Assembly (NCBI RefSeq): GCF_011421635.1
Contig: NZ_WTLI01000001.1
Coordinates: forward strand, 1 to 64,000
Direction: 5' to 3'
Length of the DNA stretch: 64,000 nucleotides
From: Paenibacillus turpanensis
Lineage (GTDB): Bacteria > Bacillota > Bacilli > Paenibacillales > YIM-B00363
Notes under the pieces: generated by a model
What the model saw: the letters and a program-made list of their open reading frames with translations, nothing else
What the model was told of the DNA's origin: nothing
The model's database searches: none
Program-made: the position numbers and the translations under genes
Part shown: positions 35,680 to 43,989 of the stretch, piece after piece
Numbering within the stretch: position 1 is the stretch's first letter
Layout of the letters: each line of letters begins with the position of its first letter

Positions 35680-36975
35680 CTACGTCTGAATTCGGATTGC
35701 CGATACCACAGTGCCCTTGGGCAGCCCGCTCCCGCCGGGAGGAATCATAATGAAGCAATCCGCTCCCTTACCCGGATACATGCGGCTGGATTGATCGGCT
35801 CCCATCGGCTCGACATAAACAGCCGTCTGCTCGATCCAGCTGCGGCCCCGGATATAACGGGGATAAGCGTTGACCTTAGGAAAATCAGCGGCGAGAATCG
35901 CGCTGAACGGGCTTGGCTCGGCTGCTGCGGAGCCGAGCATGGCTTGGAGCGCCGGGCGCACAAGCAGCTCGAAGCCGGCGAAGCAGGCACCGGGATTGCC
36001 GGACAGCGCAAACAGCAGCTTGCCCCGGTGCACTCCCGCCGAGGTCGGGCTGCCCGGGCGCATCATCACTTTAGTAAAGAGCAGCGTTCCGCTCCATTCA
36101 TGCAAGTAATCCGTCAAAATATCGTAGTCGCCGACGGATACGCCGCCGGTCGTGATGACCGCATCGCAGCTTTCCAGCAGCTGCTCGATGCTTTCACTAA
36201 GCGCGGCCGGTTCGTCCGACACCGCCGTACCGATGACCGGCTCGCCGCCGGCCGACCGCACCTGCGCGGCGATCATATATGCGTTGCTGTTGCGGATTTT
36301 ACCCGGCGCAAGCGGCGCGTCAATCGGCAGCAGCTCCGTGCCGGTCGACAATATGCCGATGCGCGGCCGGCGGTACACCGCCACGGTGCTGCGCCCCGCC
36401 GAGGCCAGCAGCGCCGCTTCCGCCGCGCCGATCCGCGCACCCGCCGCAAGCAGCAGCTCGCCGGCCGGATGGTCCGAGCCGACGGCGCTGACGTTGGCGC
36501 CTGCGGGCACCGGCTTCTTCACGGCGACCACTGCCGCCGCGCGACCGCCCGCTTCCGCCGCAGCCTGCGCCTCATGACCGGCAAGCTCGGTCATCTCAAT
36601 CATGACCACCGCGTCGGCGCCCTCCGGCACCATCGCGCCGGTCATAATTTTCGCCGCCGTACCCGGCGTGATCGCAAGCGCCGGCACCGTGCCGCAGGGC
36701 ACGCTCTCGATGACGCGCAGCAGCGCCGGCTCCTGCGGGGTCGCCCCCGCCAGATCCTCTGCGCGTACCGCGTACCCGTCCATGCCGGAACGGCGAAAGT
36801 GCGGAACCGGCTCCGCCGCAGCAACCCGCTCGGCGCAAACTCTGCCGAACGACTGCTCCAGCCGGACCTGTTCCGCATCCATGACCGCCGCATATTGCAA
36901 AATCAGGCGGCGCGCTTCCTCTACACTAACGGCTTTCCGCTGAAAACGCCGCCTCCATTTTTCATCTCCGCTCAT
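35680..36975 (-). CDS. moeA: Molybdopterin molybdenumtransferase
   Basis: Inserts molybdate into adenylylated molybdopterin. The 431 residues have RRSGMDGYAV, IMTGAMVPEGADAVVMIE, GILSTGTELLP, TTGGVSVGDYD and ALSGNPGACFAGFE, the MoeA/gephyrin signature series. The ATG at 36975 has AAGGAGG about 11 bases upstream; a longer in-frame reading to 37227 runs through moaD and is rejected. Much of the gene is above 70% GC, clearly richer than narK or korA in the same window, with G/C-ending codons. It lies between moaD and mobB. Confidence 0.95.
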   Translation of the reverse strand: MSGDEKWRRRFQRKAVSVEEARRLILQYAAVMDAEQVRLEQSFGRVCAERVAAAEPVPHFRRSGMDGYAVRAEDLAGATPQEPALLRVIESVPCGTVPALAITPGTAAKIMTGAMVPEGADAVVMIEMTELAGHEAQAAAEAGGRAAAVVAVKKPVPAGANVSAVGSDHPAGELLLAAGARIGAAEAALLASAGRSTVAVYRRPRIGILSTGTELLPIDAPLAPGKIRNSNAYMIAAQVRSAGGEPVIGTAVSDEPAALSESIEQLLESCDAVITTGGVSVGDYDILTDYLHEWSGTLLFTKVMMRPGSPTSAGVHRGKLLFALSGNPGACFAGFELLVRPALQAMLGSAAAEPSPFSAILAADFPKVNAYPRYIRGRSWIEQTAVYVEPMGADQSSRMYPGKGADCFIMIPPGGSGLPKGTVVSAIRIQT

Positions 36976-37003
36976 CTCCGGCCCGCCCTCCTTAGCACTC
37001 GCA

Positions 37004-37246
37004 TCAGCCGCCGCTAACCGGCGGAATAAAGGCAACCTCGTCGGCTGACGAAACGAGCGTATCATCGTCGGCGTACGCCTGATTGACCGCTGCGAAGCTG
37101 ATCGCCAGCACATCGGCGGCCGAAGGATACTGCGCAGCAAACCACGTCTTAAGCTCCCGCACGGCAACTGCTTCCTCCGCTGGATAGTGCAGCTCGCGGC
37201 TGCCGGCGGCTTCGGCCAGACCGGCAAACAATAAGATTCGAATCAT
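37004..37246 (-). CDS. moaD: Molybdopterin synthase sulfur-carrier subunit
   Basis: An 80-residue ubiquitin-like protein ending in the thiocarboxylate-forming Gly-Gly (IPPVSGG). IRILLFAGLAEAAG is the first beta strand. It supplies the dithiolene sulfur of molybdopterin. The partner moaE is not in this window. It lies 28 bp before the moeA start. Confidence 0.93.
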   Translation of the reverse strand: MIRILLFAGLAEAAGSRELHYPAEEAVAVRELKTWFAAQYPSAADVLAISFAAVNQAYADDDTLVSSADEVAFIPPVSGG

Positions 37247-37303
37247 AGCGGCCCGTCCCCCAATGAATAACAGCTTTGTCAGCTTTTATCACACGAATAC
37301 GTA

Positions 37304-37588
37304 TCAATTATTCGTTGTCCTTACCAATTTATAATATAAATTGGCTTCGGGGTCAAAGGCTTTTACCGAATTCTCCGAAATTTCCGTGCGAGCATCCATC
37401 GGGACTGCAACAAAAGTAAACAAGTCAAAGTACCATTTGATATGAGTGTGCTCCTCGTTCGGGTGAACACGTGCAAGCGTCTTCGGCACAGCCGGAGCCT
37501 TCTCCTCCCCGTCGGGCCCCTCGATGGAAACCAGTACCTGACGGCCTACAAACGGCTGCAAGCTTTTCTTCCATTCAGCCTCGTTCAC
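37304..37588 (-). CDS. Unknown 94-aa protein of the nitrate-Moco operon
   Basis: A soluble protein with no signal or membrane helix and no motif I recognise (segments VLVSIEGPDGEEK, HIKWYFDLFTF). Its start overlaps the end of the preceding 103-residue gene by 14 bp, so the two are translationally coupled. Position between the nitrate reductase genes and moaD suggests an accessory role. Confidence 0.68.
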   Translation of the reverse strand: MNEAEWKKSLQPFVGRQVLVSIEGPDGEEKAPAVPKTLARVHPNEEHTHIKWYFDLFTFVAVPMDARTEISENSVKAFDPEANLYYKLVRTTNN

Positions 37589-37886
37589 AGCACGAGCATC
37601 CTTTCTTGCCCTTCAGCACTTCCAAGCGGAAGCCGGACACCGTATCCAGCAGTTCGAGATCCGCATTTTGTTCAAAATAGTCCAAGAGCTGCTCCTCATC
37701 GTTCCATGCGCCCTTGCCGCGCACCTCTGCAAGCACAATGTCGAGCTCCTGCTCCCGCTTCGAAGTAATATATTGATAATGACCGGCAAACAACCGGCCA
37801 AGCTCTCCGCGCACCTGATTTTCCAACACGCCTTCCGATTCGGCCGGATGAACAAAGCACAGTTCTAATGTAAATTCCTGCTCCAC
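37575..37886 (-). CDS. Unknown 103-aa protein with C-terminal Cys cluster
   Basis: Hydrophilic, acidic and helical, ending in KGKKGCSCCERG: three Cys within four residues could bind a metal or cluster. It begins one base after the small membrane-protein gene and overlaps the next gene by 14 bp. No family recognised. Could be a chaperone or maturation factor of the oxidoreductase (inference from position only). Confidence 0.66.
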   Translation of the reverse strand: MEQEFTLELCFVHPAESEGVLENQVRGELGRLFAGHYQYITSKREQELDIVLAEVRGKGAWNDEEQLLDYFEQNADLELLDTVSGFRLEVLKGKKGCSCCERG

Positions 37887-38075
37887 TTAGTCCACCTTCT
37901 TTTCTCTATAATAAATCCATAATGCGAGAGGAAACACCGCCAAATTCAGCACCGCATACAGGATCGTCTGCTCATAACGCTCATAATAAAACTGGTGAAC
38001 CGCCTTCTGTGTAAACACGATGTTTAGAAAAAGCACCCCGCACATCAACAGCACACCGCGCCAACTACGCTTCAT
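37887..38075 (-). CDS. Small membrane protein of the nitrate operon (62 aa)
   Basis: 62 residues with two hydrophobic segments (7-22 and 38-54) and charged ends (MKRSWR... YYREKKVD). Its start overlaps the Rieske gene by 11 bp, so the two are coupled. Unknown, perhaps a small anchor for the Rieske protein. Confidence 0.68.
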   Translation of the reverse strand: MKRSWRGVLLMCGVLFLNIVFTQKAVHQFYYERYEQTILYAVLNLAVFPLALWIYYREKKVD

Positions 38076-38592
38076 AACGCTTCACTCCCGTCGCATAGAT
38101 GACTCCGCCGTCGATCTCAACCGTAATTTCCGGGAGCGGGCGGCGCGGCGGACCTGCTGTCGGCACACCGTTCTGCGGATTAAAAAATCCGTGGTGACAA
38201 GGGCAGACGAGTTCTTTCTTCGGTCCATCCCAGAACACCGGACAGCGTAAATGCGTACAGGCATTCTGGTACGCTTTATACTCGTTCTCGCCCAGCCGAA
38301 TCAGGAGCGCGGTGTCATGCTCCGACGGATAAGCAAACTCCAGCGCTTCTCCTACCTTCAGCTTGGCCGTTTCGCCAATCTTCACACGCTCGTATTTCTT
38401 GCCGCCAAAGCCGGCAAGCTCCTTCGCCGCTAACGCTCCCCAAGGCAGCGTCGATACCCCGAACACTCCGGCTGCGCCGGCCACGGTTTTCATAAACGCG
38501 CGGCGATCCAGCTTCCGTTCGTTGTTCTTACGTATATTATGCGTATAATTATCTTCCTCAAACGGAATTTGATTGTTACGATTCGAATTCAT
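38065..38592 (-). CDS. Tat-exported Rieske [2Fe-2S] protein
   Basis: 175 residues. The N-terminal LDRRAFMKTVAGAAGVFGVSTLP is a twin-arginine signal or signal anchor (R30, R31). The Rieske site is complete: CTHLRCPV with Cys-x-His, and CPCHHG with Cys-x-x-His. It is expected on the outer face of the membrane, passing electrons between quinol or cytochrome and the complex. It follows the ferredoxin subunit by 80 bp, with a hairpin between, and precedes the small membrane protein. A Rieske protein is not a standard subunit of NarGHI or Nas nitrate reductases. Confidence 0.92.
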   Translation of the reverse strand: MNSNRNNQIPFEEDNYTHNIRKNNERKLDRRAFMKTVAGAAGVFGVSTLPWGALAAKELAGFGGKKYERVKIGETAKLKVGEALEFAYPSEHDTALLIRLGENEYKAYQNACTHLRCPVFWDGPKKELVCPCHHGFFNPQNGVPTAGPPRRPLPEITVEIDGGVIYATGVKRYEA

Positions 38593-38630
38593 GCTCGCTC
38601 ACTCCTTTTCCGTAATGGCCGATTAAGCTC

Positions 38631-38652
38631 CCGGCTGCATGCAAGCAGCCGG
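38631..38652 (-). other. Intercistronic hairpin between ferredoxin and Rieske genes
   Basis: CCGGCTGC-atgcaa-GCAGCCGG, a perfect 8-bp GC-rich stem without a U tract. More likely an RNA-processing or stability element than a terminator. Confidence 0.6.
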
Positions 38653-38672
38653 CTCGGCTTTAACCAGCTGCT

Positions 38673-39245
38673 CTAAAACAGCTTCACTGTCCCCTGCAAA
38701 ATACCCGGAAGGCTGATATGAACATTCGTTTCATTTTCCAAGTAAGGCGTGCTGGCCACCCATTTCTCGTTTGCCAGGACATGGCGTTCCTTCTTACGAG
38801 CCAGCTCCTCCTTGGAAATCCACTGCAGCGTATTCGTCGGGCACACGCTCGCGCACATCGGCGGGATATCGTCCTTCGTACGATCAATACATAGGTCGCA
38901 TTTGTACATCAGCTTCTTCTCATCGTCAAACTTCGGAATGCCGTATGGGCATGCAATCGTGCAATTTTGGCAGCCCAAGCATTTTTCCACCATCGCCGAC
39001 AGCACGGCCCCGGTTTCATGAACTTGAATCGCCTGTACCGGACAGCTGCGCGCGCAGGCCGGATTGACACAGTGCAGGCACATAATCGGCATCGTCTGCC
39101 GGCTTACAAATGGATCGACATCGACCACATAGTTTCGGTTCTCATTGTCATGTCCGCCGCACTGGGTGCAGGCCGCTAAACAGGATCGGCAGCCGATGCA
39201 GTTGTCCAGCTCGATATATAAAACGCTCTTCGCTGTATTTTCCAT
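38673..39245 (-). CDS. Four-cluster 4Fe-4S ferredoxin subunit (NrfC/PhsB/DmsB type)
   Basis: 190 residues with four Cys clusters: CIGCRSCLAAC, CLHCVNPACARSCP, CLGCQNCTIACPYG and CDLCIDRTKDDIPPMCASVCP, the polyferredoxin electron-transfer subunit of Mo-bisPGD oxidoreductases. No signal peptide, so it is expected to work in the cytoplasm or ride with the catalytic subunit. It lies 19 bp after the catalytic subunit gene. Confidence 0.93.
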   Translation of the reverse strand: MENTAKSVLYIELDNCIGCRSCLAACTQCGGHDNENRNYVVDVDPFVSRQTMPIMCLHCVNPACARSCPVQAIQVHETGAVLSAMVEKCLGCQNCTIACPYGIPKFDDEKKLMYKCDLCIDRTKDDIPPMCASVCPTNTLQWISKEELARKKERHVLANEKWVASTPYLENETNVHISLPGILQGTVKLF

Positions 39246-39264
39246 GTTTCGCTTTCCCTCCCGG

Positions 39265-41427
39265 TCAGCTGCTCTTTATTTTTTGAATTTGTGCGGCGCA
39301 CGCCTTAAATTCCGGCATCCGCGACATCGGATCAAGCGCAGGGATCGTCAGCAAATTAATCGAATCGTTATGACCGAAATGATAAGGTACGAACACCGTA
39401 TCCTTTCGAATCGCTTCGATCACCTTCACTTTCACGGCCATTTCGCCGCGGCGGGTAAACAGCCTCACCTGCTCGTCATGGGCAATGCCGTACTGCGCGG
39501 CCGTTTCGGGATGAACCTCAACGTACGGCTCCGGGCACATCGCCTTCAAAAACGGCGTGCGGCGCGTTTGACTTCCGGACAGGTAGTGATATACAACGCG
39601 TCCGGTCGTTAAACGCAGCGGATACTGCTCGCACGGCTCTTCCGCCGGAGGACGGTATGGCAGCGCACAAATTTTCGCCTTGCCGTCCGGGTAATTAAAC
39701 TTCTTATCGAGGAACATGTGCGGCGTTCCTTGATCCTCTTCACTGCGGCACGGCCAGAATACGCCGTTGTTTTGCTCGATCTTCTCCCAGGTTGCTCCCG
39801 TATAATCGGCATAGCCGCCCTTTGTTGCTTCACGGAATTCATTATTGATATCGCGCGGCGTCTTCAAATGAGTAAAGTACTGCCCCCGTCCTAGACGCTC
39901 CGCAAGCTCGATTTGAATCTTCCAGTCCGGCTTCGCTTCGCCAAGAGGCTCCTGCGCTTTGTTAATTTTAATAATTCGCCCTTCGAGGTTCGTGACCGTG
40001 CCCTCATCCTCCGACCATGTTGTCGTCGGCAGAACCACATCGGCAAATTCCGCCGATTCCGAAAGGAAAAAGTCTGCGCACACCATAAAATCGAGCCCTT
40101 TCAGCGCAGAGCGTACATGGTTCAAGTTCGGCGCCGAGACGGCCGGATTGGAGCAGAGCAGATACAAGGAGCGAATCGTTTTCTCCTTCATCTTGTCAAA
40201 CATTTCGTAGGCGGAAACACCAACGCCCGGCATTTCCGAAGGCTCGATGCCCCACACCTTCGCTACGGCCTCCACATGCGCAGGATTGTCGATTTTACGG
40301 TAGCCCGGCAGCTGATCGCATTTTTGCCCATGCTCGCGACCGCCTTGCCCGTTTGCCTGTCCGGTGAAGGTGGCCACGCCCGCCTTCGGCCGTCCGATTT
40401 TGCCGGTCACCAGCGCCATGTTCATGTAGCCGGACACGTTGTCCGCGCCCTTATGCTGCTGCTCGATGCCGCGTGCGAACATCACGATGGCGTTCGGCGC
40501 TTTGCCGTACAGATGAGCGGCGCGCACCAGCTTCTCCGGCGCAACTCCCGTAATTTCGCTCGTATATTCTGGAGTAAATTGCTTCACAACCTCCAGCGTT
40601 TCGGCGAAGCCGTTGGTATGCTGCTCAATAAATTGTTGATTCGCATAGCCATATTCAATGAGTAAATTAACCATACAGTTGGCCAGCGCCAAATCAGTTC
40701 CCGGGCGCAAATCCAAGTGCAGATCCGCTCGGCGGGCAATCGGCGTTTCACGCGGGTCGGCGACGATCAAGTAGCCGCCGCGCTCCTGCACCTCCCAGAT
40801 GCGGAACATCGAGGTCGGATGGCATTCCGCCGTGTTGCTGCCTGCGATAAACAAGCAGTCCGTCTCATGCAGATCCGTCCACGGAAGCGTGGAGCCGCGG
40901 TCAATGCCGAAGCTGCGGATCATGCCGGCCGCTGCGCTGGACATACAGAAGCGTCCGTTATAGTCGATATATCTGGTTTGCAGCGCAACTCTTGCAAATT
41001 TCCCTGTTAAATAGCATTTCTCGGTTGTCATCGATACGCCGCTAAACACGCCGATGCTGCTGTTTCCATACTGCAGCTGCAGCTGCCTCCATCTGCGGGC
41101 GATCAGGTCGTAAGCTTCCTCCCAGGTCGCCGGACGGAAGCCTTCCTTCGTCCCCTTTAAGGAAGCATCCTCACGAATTAGCGGTGTAAGCAGCCGGTCA
41201 GGGTGATTCACCGTTTGATATGCGGTGACACCCTTCGGGCACATTTTGCCGAGCGTAACCGGCCAGTCGTAACGGGGCTCAACCCCGATAATCTTATTCG
41301 TCTTTGTGTTGACCCGAAGCTTCATCCCGCACTGCATGCCGCAGTAGCAGCAATGGGTGGACACCAAGTTTTCATCGGGATGGATGACGTTTTGTATTTT
41401 TTTCACGGCTGTATTATCCCTTTGCAT
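39265..41427 (-). CDS. Mo-bisPGD oxidoreductase, Nas/Nap-like nitrate reductase catalytic subunit
   Basis: 720 residues. The N-terminal 4Fe-4S site is C-x2-C-x3-C...C (HCCYCGMQCG, KMCPKG). YNGRFCMSSAAAG supplies the likely Cys ligand to Mo, as in Nas/Nap enzymes. GQANGQGGREHGQKCDQLPGYR and the C-terminal VYHYLSGSQTRRTPFL / VHPETAAQYGI segments are typical of assimilatory/periplasmic nitrate reductases. There is no Tat signal, so it is cytoplasmic. The ATG at 41427 (AAGGAGG) overlaps the membrane-subunit gene by 14 bp. With a membrane subunit, ferredoxin and Rieske protein it looks respiratory despite the Nas-like core. Nitrate is inferred from narK and the context; other oxyanions are possible. 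Confidence 0.88.
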   Translation of the reverse strand: MQRDNTAVKKIQNVIHPDENLVSTHCCYCGMQCGMKLRVNTKTNKIIGVEPRYDWPVTLGKMCPKGVTAYQTVNHPDRLLTPLIREDASLKGTKEGFRPATWEEAYDLIARRWRQLQLQYGNSSIGVFSGVSMTTEKCYLTGKFARVALQTRYIDYNGRFCMSSAAAGMIRSFGIDRGSTLPWTDLHETDCLFIAGSNTAECHPTSMFRIWEVQERGGYLIVADPRETPIARRADLHLDLRPGTDLALANCMVNLLIEYGYANQQFIEQHTNGFAETLEVVKQFTPEYTSEITGVAPEKLVRAAHLYGKAPNAIVMFARGIEQQHKGADNVSGYMNMALVTGKIGRPKAGVATFTGQANGQGGREHGQKCDQLPGYRKIDNPAHVEAVAKVWGIEPSEMPGVGVSAYEMFDKMKEKTIRSLYLLCSNPAVSAPNLNHVRSALKGLDFMVCADFFLSESAEFADVVLPTTTWSEDEGTVTNLEGRIIKINKAQEPLGEAKPDWKIQIELAERLGRGQYFTHLKTPRDINNEFREATKGGYADYTGATWEKIEQNNGVFWPCRSEEDQGTPHMFLDKKFNYPDGKAKICALPYRPPAEEPCEQYPLRLTTGRVVYHYLSGSQTRRTPFLKAMCPEPYVEVHPETAAQYGIAHDEQVRLFTRRGEMAVKVKVIEAIRKDTVFVPYHFGHNDSINLLTIPALDPMSRMPEFKACAAQIQKIKSS

Positions 41428-42505
41428 CCTGGTTCGCCTCCTTGGCTTTAATCGTGTGTGTCGGAATTCCGCTAAACCGTCCGATTCGGAATTTCCGGCG
41501 GCAGGACGGGCACAGCTCGGCAAGATGATAGCCTTCCTGCGTCTTGAAGTTGATTTCGTTCTGCTTCAGCACCTCGATAACATCATTCGACTGCTCCAGC
41601 GAAATAAATTCGGTGCCGCAAGCCTGGCATGGCTTCATCGCCTGTGCACTGTAATGCTCGCGGTAATTTTTGACGAATACGCCAAGCGGGCGCATCGGAA
41701 TATGAGCAAGCTTGCCGAACGGCAAATAAATCAGCGTTACGATGACGGAAAACTGATGGATCAAGGACAGCTCCGGATGCAGGAAGCCGTGCATCACAAG
41801 ATTGCTGAAGGTAAGCAGCAGCCCGGTCACACTCACAAAAAGCAGCATGTACAGCGGCATAAAATCGTACATAAACGTTTGTTCCGCTCTCGCCTGCATG
41901 TTCTTCACCCGTCGGTAAAGCGCCATGCACACACCTGCAATGACCATGAAGGCCGTAATATTCAGCGCATTATAAAACAGGTAAGCGATGAAGCCGTCTG
42001 CACGCACGGTCATCAAATTCATGCCCATACCGACCACGTTGTACATGCCGTTGTCGTCCATCGTGAAGTACATCCATCCGAACACAAGCGGGAAGGTGAC
42101 GAAACACGACAGCATACAGCCCCACCCGATCAAAAAATGCTGCAGCCAACGGTACGGCGCACGATTCCAAATGAAACGGTACAGCACCAAATTATCGGCC
42201 GAATTTACTGCGGTTTTGGAAGCTTTCCCTTGGAACAGCAGCTTCCAGCCCTTAGCGATAAACACCTTCGCCGGCGGCCGCTCGCTCCAAGCGAGAAAGC
42301 GGTAAAACAACCCGCCTAAAAAGACAATCGTTCCGACCATATAGCCGTAAAGATTTAAATCGATATGGGTGAACATCCGGGTTCCGATCAGAGACAAGAG
42401 GAACAAAATCAAAACTGAGAAAAACATGTTTCTAGCAAACTTAGAGGCAAATGCTCTATCGATTGATGCTTTGTTGTAGCTTCCTGCAGCCGTCTGCGGC
42501 TTCAT
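41414..42505 (-). CDS. b-type cytochrome-like membrane subunit with C-terminal four-Cys ribbon
   Basis: A 363-residue membrane protein with about seven helices. His residues in helices (WLQHFLIGWG, LSLIHQFSVIVTLIYLPFGKLAHIPM) are in the manner of NarI/DsrM haem b subunits. The cytoplasmic C-terminal tail has two Cys pairs (CQACG... CPSC, about 50 residues apart), a zinc-ribbon or rubredoxin-like module not found in NarI. Coupled by a 14-bp overlap to the catalytic subunit. Probably the quinone-reactive anchor; it could also be called an MFS- or nitrate-reductase-associated protein of unknown type. Confidence 0.75.
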   Translation of the reverse strand: MKPQTAAGSYNKASIDRAFASKFARNMFFSVLILFLLSLIGTRMFTHIDLNLYGYMVGTIVFLGGLFYRFLAWSERPPAKVFIAKGWKLLFQGKASKTAVNSADNLVLYRFIWNRAPYRWLQHFLIGWGCMLSCFVTFPLVFGWMYFTMDDNGMYNVVGMGMNLMTVRADGFIAYLFYNALNITAFMVIAGVCMALYRRVKNMQARAEQTFMYDFMPLYMLLFVSVTGLLLTFSNLVMHGFLHPELSLIHQFSVIVTLIYLPFGKLAHIPMRPLGVFVKNYREHYSAQAMKPCQACGTEFISLEQSNDVIEVLKQNEINFKTQEGYHLAELCPSCRRKFRIGRFSGIPTHTIKAKEANQDAKG

Positions 42506-42566
42506 GTTTATTCCTCCTTGCTTCGTTTGGTCGAGCTTCTTGTTCTTAATAGTAAGGGCTAGCCGG

Positions 42567-42624
42567 GAAACAAACCATCAGGGTTTCCCCCGAAACTTGC
42601 CGGGAAAAACCCTGATCTTGTTTC
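42567..42624 (-). other. Very long hairpin between narK and the reductase genes
   Basis: On the minus strand GAAACAA..ATCAGGGTTT..CCCG folds on CGGG..AAACCCTGAT..TTGTTTC, a near-perfect stem of over 20 bp with an 8-base loop. No U tract follows, so an mRNA processing or stability element is more likely than a terminator. It may also act as a weak terminator. Confidence 0.7.
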
Positions 42625-42639
42625 AGACAATTCATCAGC

Positions 42640-43989
42640 TTAACATTTCACTTCCGCGTTCTTCCGGAAATAGAACCAATAGGTAATCACCAAGCAGGTG
42701 ACATAATAAGCAAGGAAAGCGTACAGCGCTGCGTCCGGCGCACCGGTTTTGTCGATCGCAAGACCGAACGCCTTCGGAATAAAGAACGCCCCGTAAGCAC
42801 CGATCGCCGAAGTGAAGCCGATAACAGCCGCCGCTTCCTTTTGCTTGAAAATGACCGGAATCATGCGGAACGTCGAGCCGTTTGCAATCCCCGTTGTAAT
42901 GAACAGCAGCAGGAACATGAGCAGGAAGCCGGTAAAATGGTGTACGCTTAGGAAATAGATAACCCCCACCGTTGCGCCCAGCATCACAATAATGTCCCAG
43001 AACGTAACCTTCGCGCCGCCGAGCTTATCGGACAGCCAGCCGCCCACCGGACGGATCAGCGCCCCGAGCAACGGACCAATGAAGGCGTACGTCAGCGGGT
43101 TGATGCCTTCAAATGATGTCTTTATAAGAAGCGGGAATGCCGCGGAATACCCGATAAACGATCCGAAGCACATCGTGTACAGCCAGCTCATAATCCATGT
43201 ATGTTTGTTTTTGAATACTACTGCCTGCTCACGGAAGGAGGACTTGGCGGAAGCCAAATTGTTCATGCCGAAATAAGCGACAATACAAGTCAAAATAATC
43301 GGAACAACCCAGATAAAAGCCGCATTTTGCAGCCACTGCTGCTGCTCCGCCCCGTTTTTCGTTAAAATTTGCGCCGAGCCTCCGAGCGAGCCGAACACGC
43401 CAAACGTTACGATAACCGGCGTCAAGAACTGGACAACACTGACGCCAAGATTGCCTAAACCCGCATTCATGCCAAGCGCGGTGCCCTTCACCTTCTTCGG
43501 GTAGAAGAAACTGATGTTCGCGCTTGAAGAAGCGAAATTACCGCCGCCGAAGCCGCAAAGCGCAGCGAGGATCACCATAACGTAGTAAGGCGTTTCAGGG
43601 TTTTGCACGGCGAAGCCGATACCAATCGCTGGGATGAGCAGCGACGCGGTAGATAAAATTGTAAAGTTTCGTCCGCCGACAATCGGCACGAGAAAGGTGT
43701 AAAAGATGCGCAATGTCGCGCCGGTTAGCCCCGGCAGAGCGGCCAAGGTAAACAGCTGGTCCGGCGAAAACTGGAAGCCGACGCTGTTCAAATTTACCGC
43801 TACCACCGACCAGAGCTGCCATACGCAGAAAGCTAAGAGCAGCGCCGGGATCGAAATCCAAAGGTTGCGCGTCGCAATACGCTTGCCCGTAGACTCCCAA
43901 AATGCTTCATTTTCCGGATCCCACTGCTGAATCGTTGCCGGCACCTTCTCCGGCTGCTTGGGAATTCGCTGCTTTATTGTGGTTTGCAT
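42640..43989 (-). CDS. narK: Nitrate/nitrite MFS transporter
   Basis: 449 residues, 12 helices. The nitrate-signature Gly-rich helices are GFGGGNFASSSANISFFYPKKVKGTALGMNAGLGNLGVS and FITTGIANGSTFRMIPVIFKQKEAAAVIGFTSAIGAYGAFFIP. These are the NarK2/NasA-type signature motifs for nitrate uptake or nitrate-nitrite exchange. The ATG at 43989 has GGGGGG upstream and overlaps the ric gene by 16 bp, so the pair is coupled. Controlled with ric from the FNR-boxed promoter. Confidence 0.95.
   Translation of the reverse strand: MQTTIKQRIPKQPEKVPATIQQWDPENEAFWESTGKRIATRNLWISIPALLLAFCVWQLWSVVAVNLNSVGFQFSPDQLFTLAALPGLTGATLRIFYTFLVPIVGGRNFTILSTASLLIPAIGIGFAVQNPETPYYVMVILAALCGFGGGNFASSSANISFFYPKKVKGTALGMNAGLGNLGVSVVQFLTPVIVTFGVFGSLGGSAQILTKNGAEQQQWLQNAAFIWVVPIILTCIVAYFGMNNLASAKSSFREQAVVFKNKHTWIMSWLYTMCFGSFIGYSAAFPLLIKTSFEGINPLTYAFIGPLLGALIRPVGGWLSDKLGGAKVTFWDIIVMLGATVGVIYFLSVHHFTGFLLMFLLLFITTGIANGSTFRMIPVIFKQKEAAAVIGFTSAIGAYGAFFIPKAFGLAIDKTGAPDAALYAFLAYYVTCLVITYWFYFRKNAEVKC

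Noticed and set aside
36976-37227. 5' extension of the moeA frame
   Set aside because: It covers moaD out of frame. The family start and ribosome site are at 36975.
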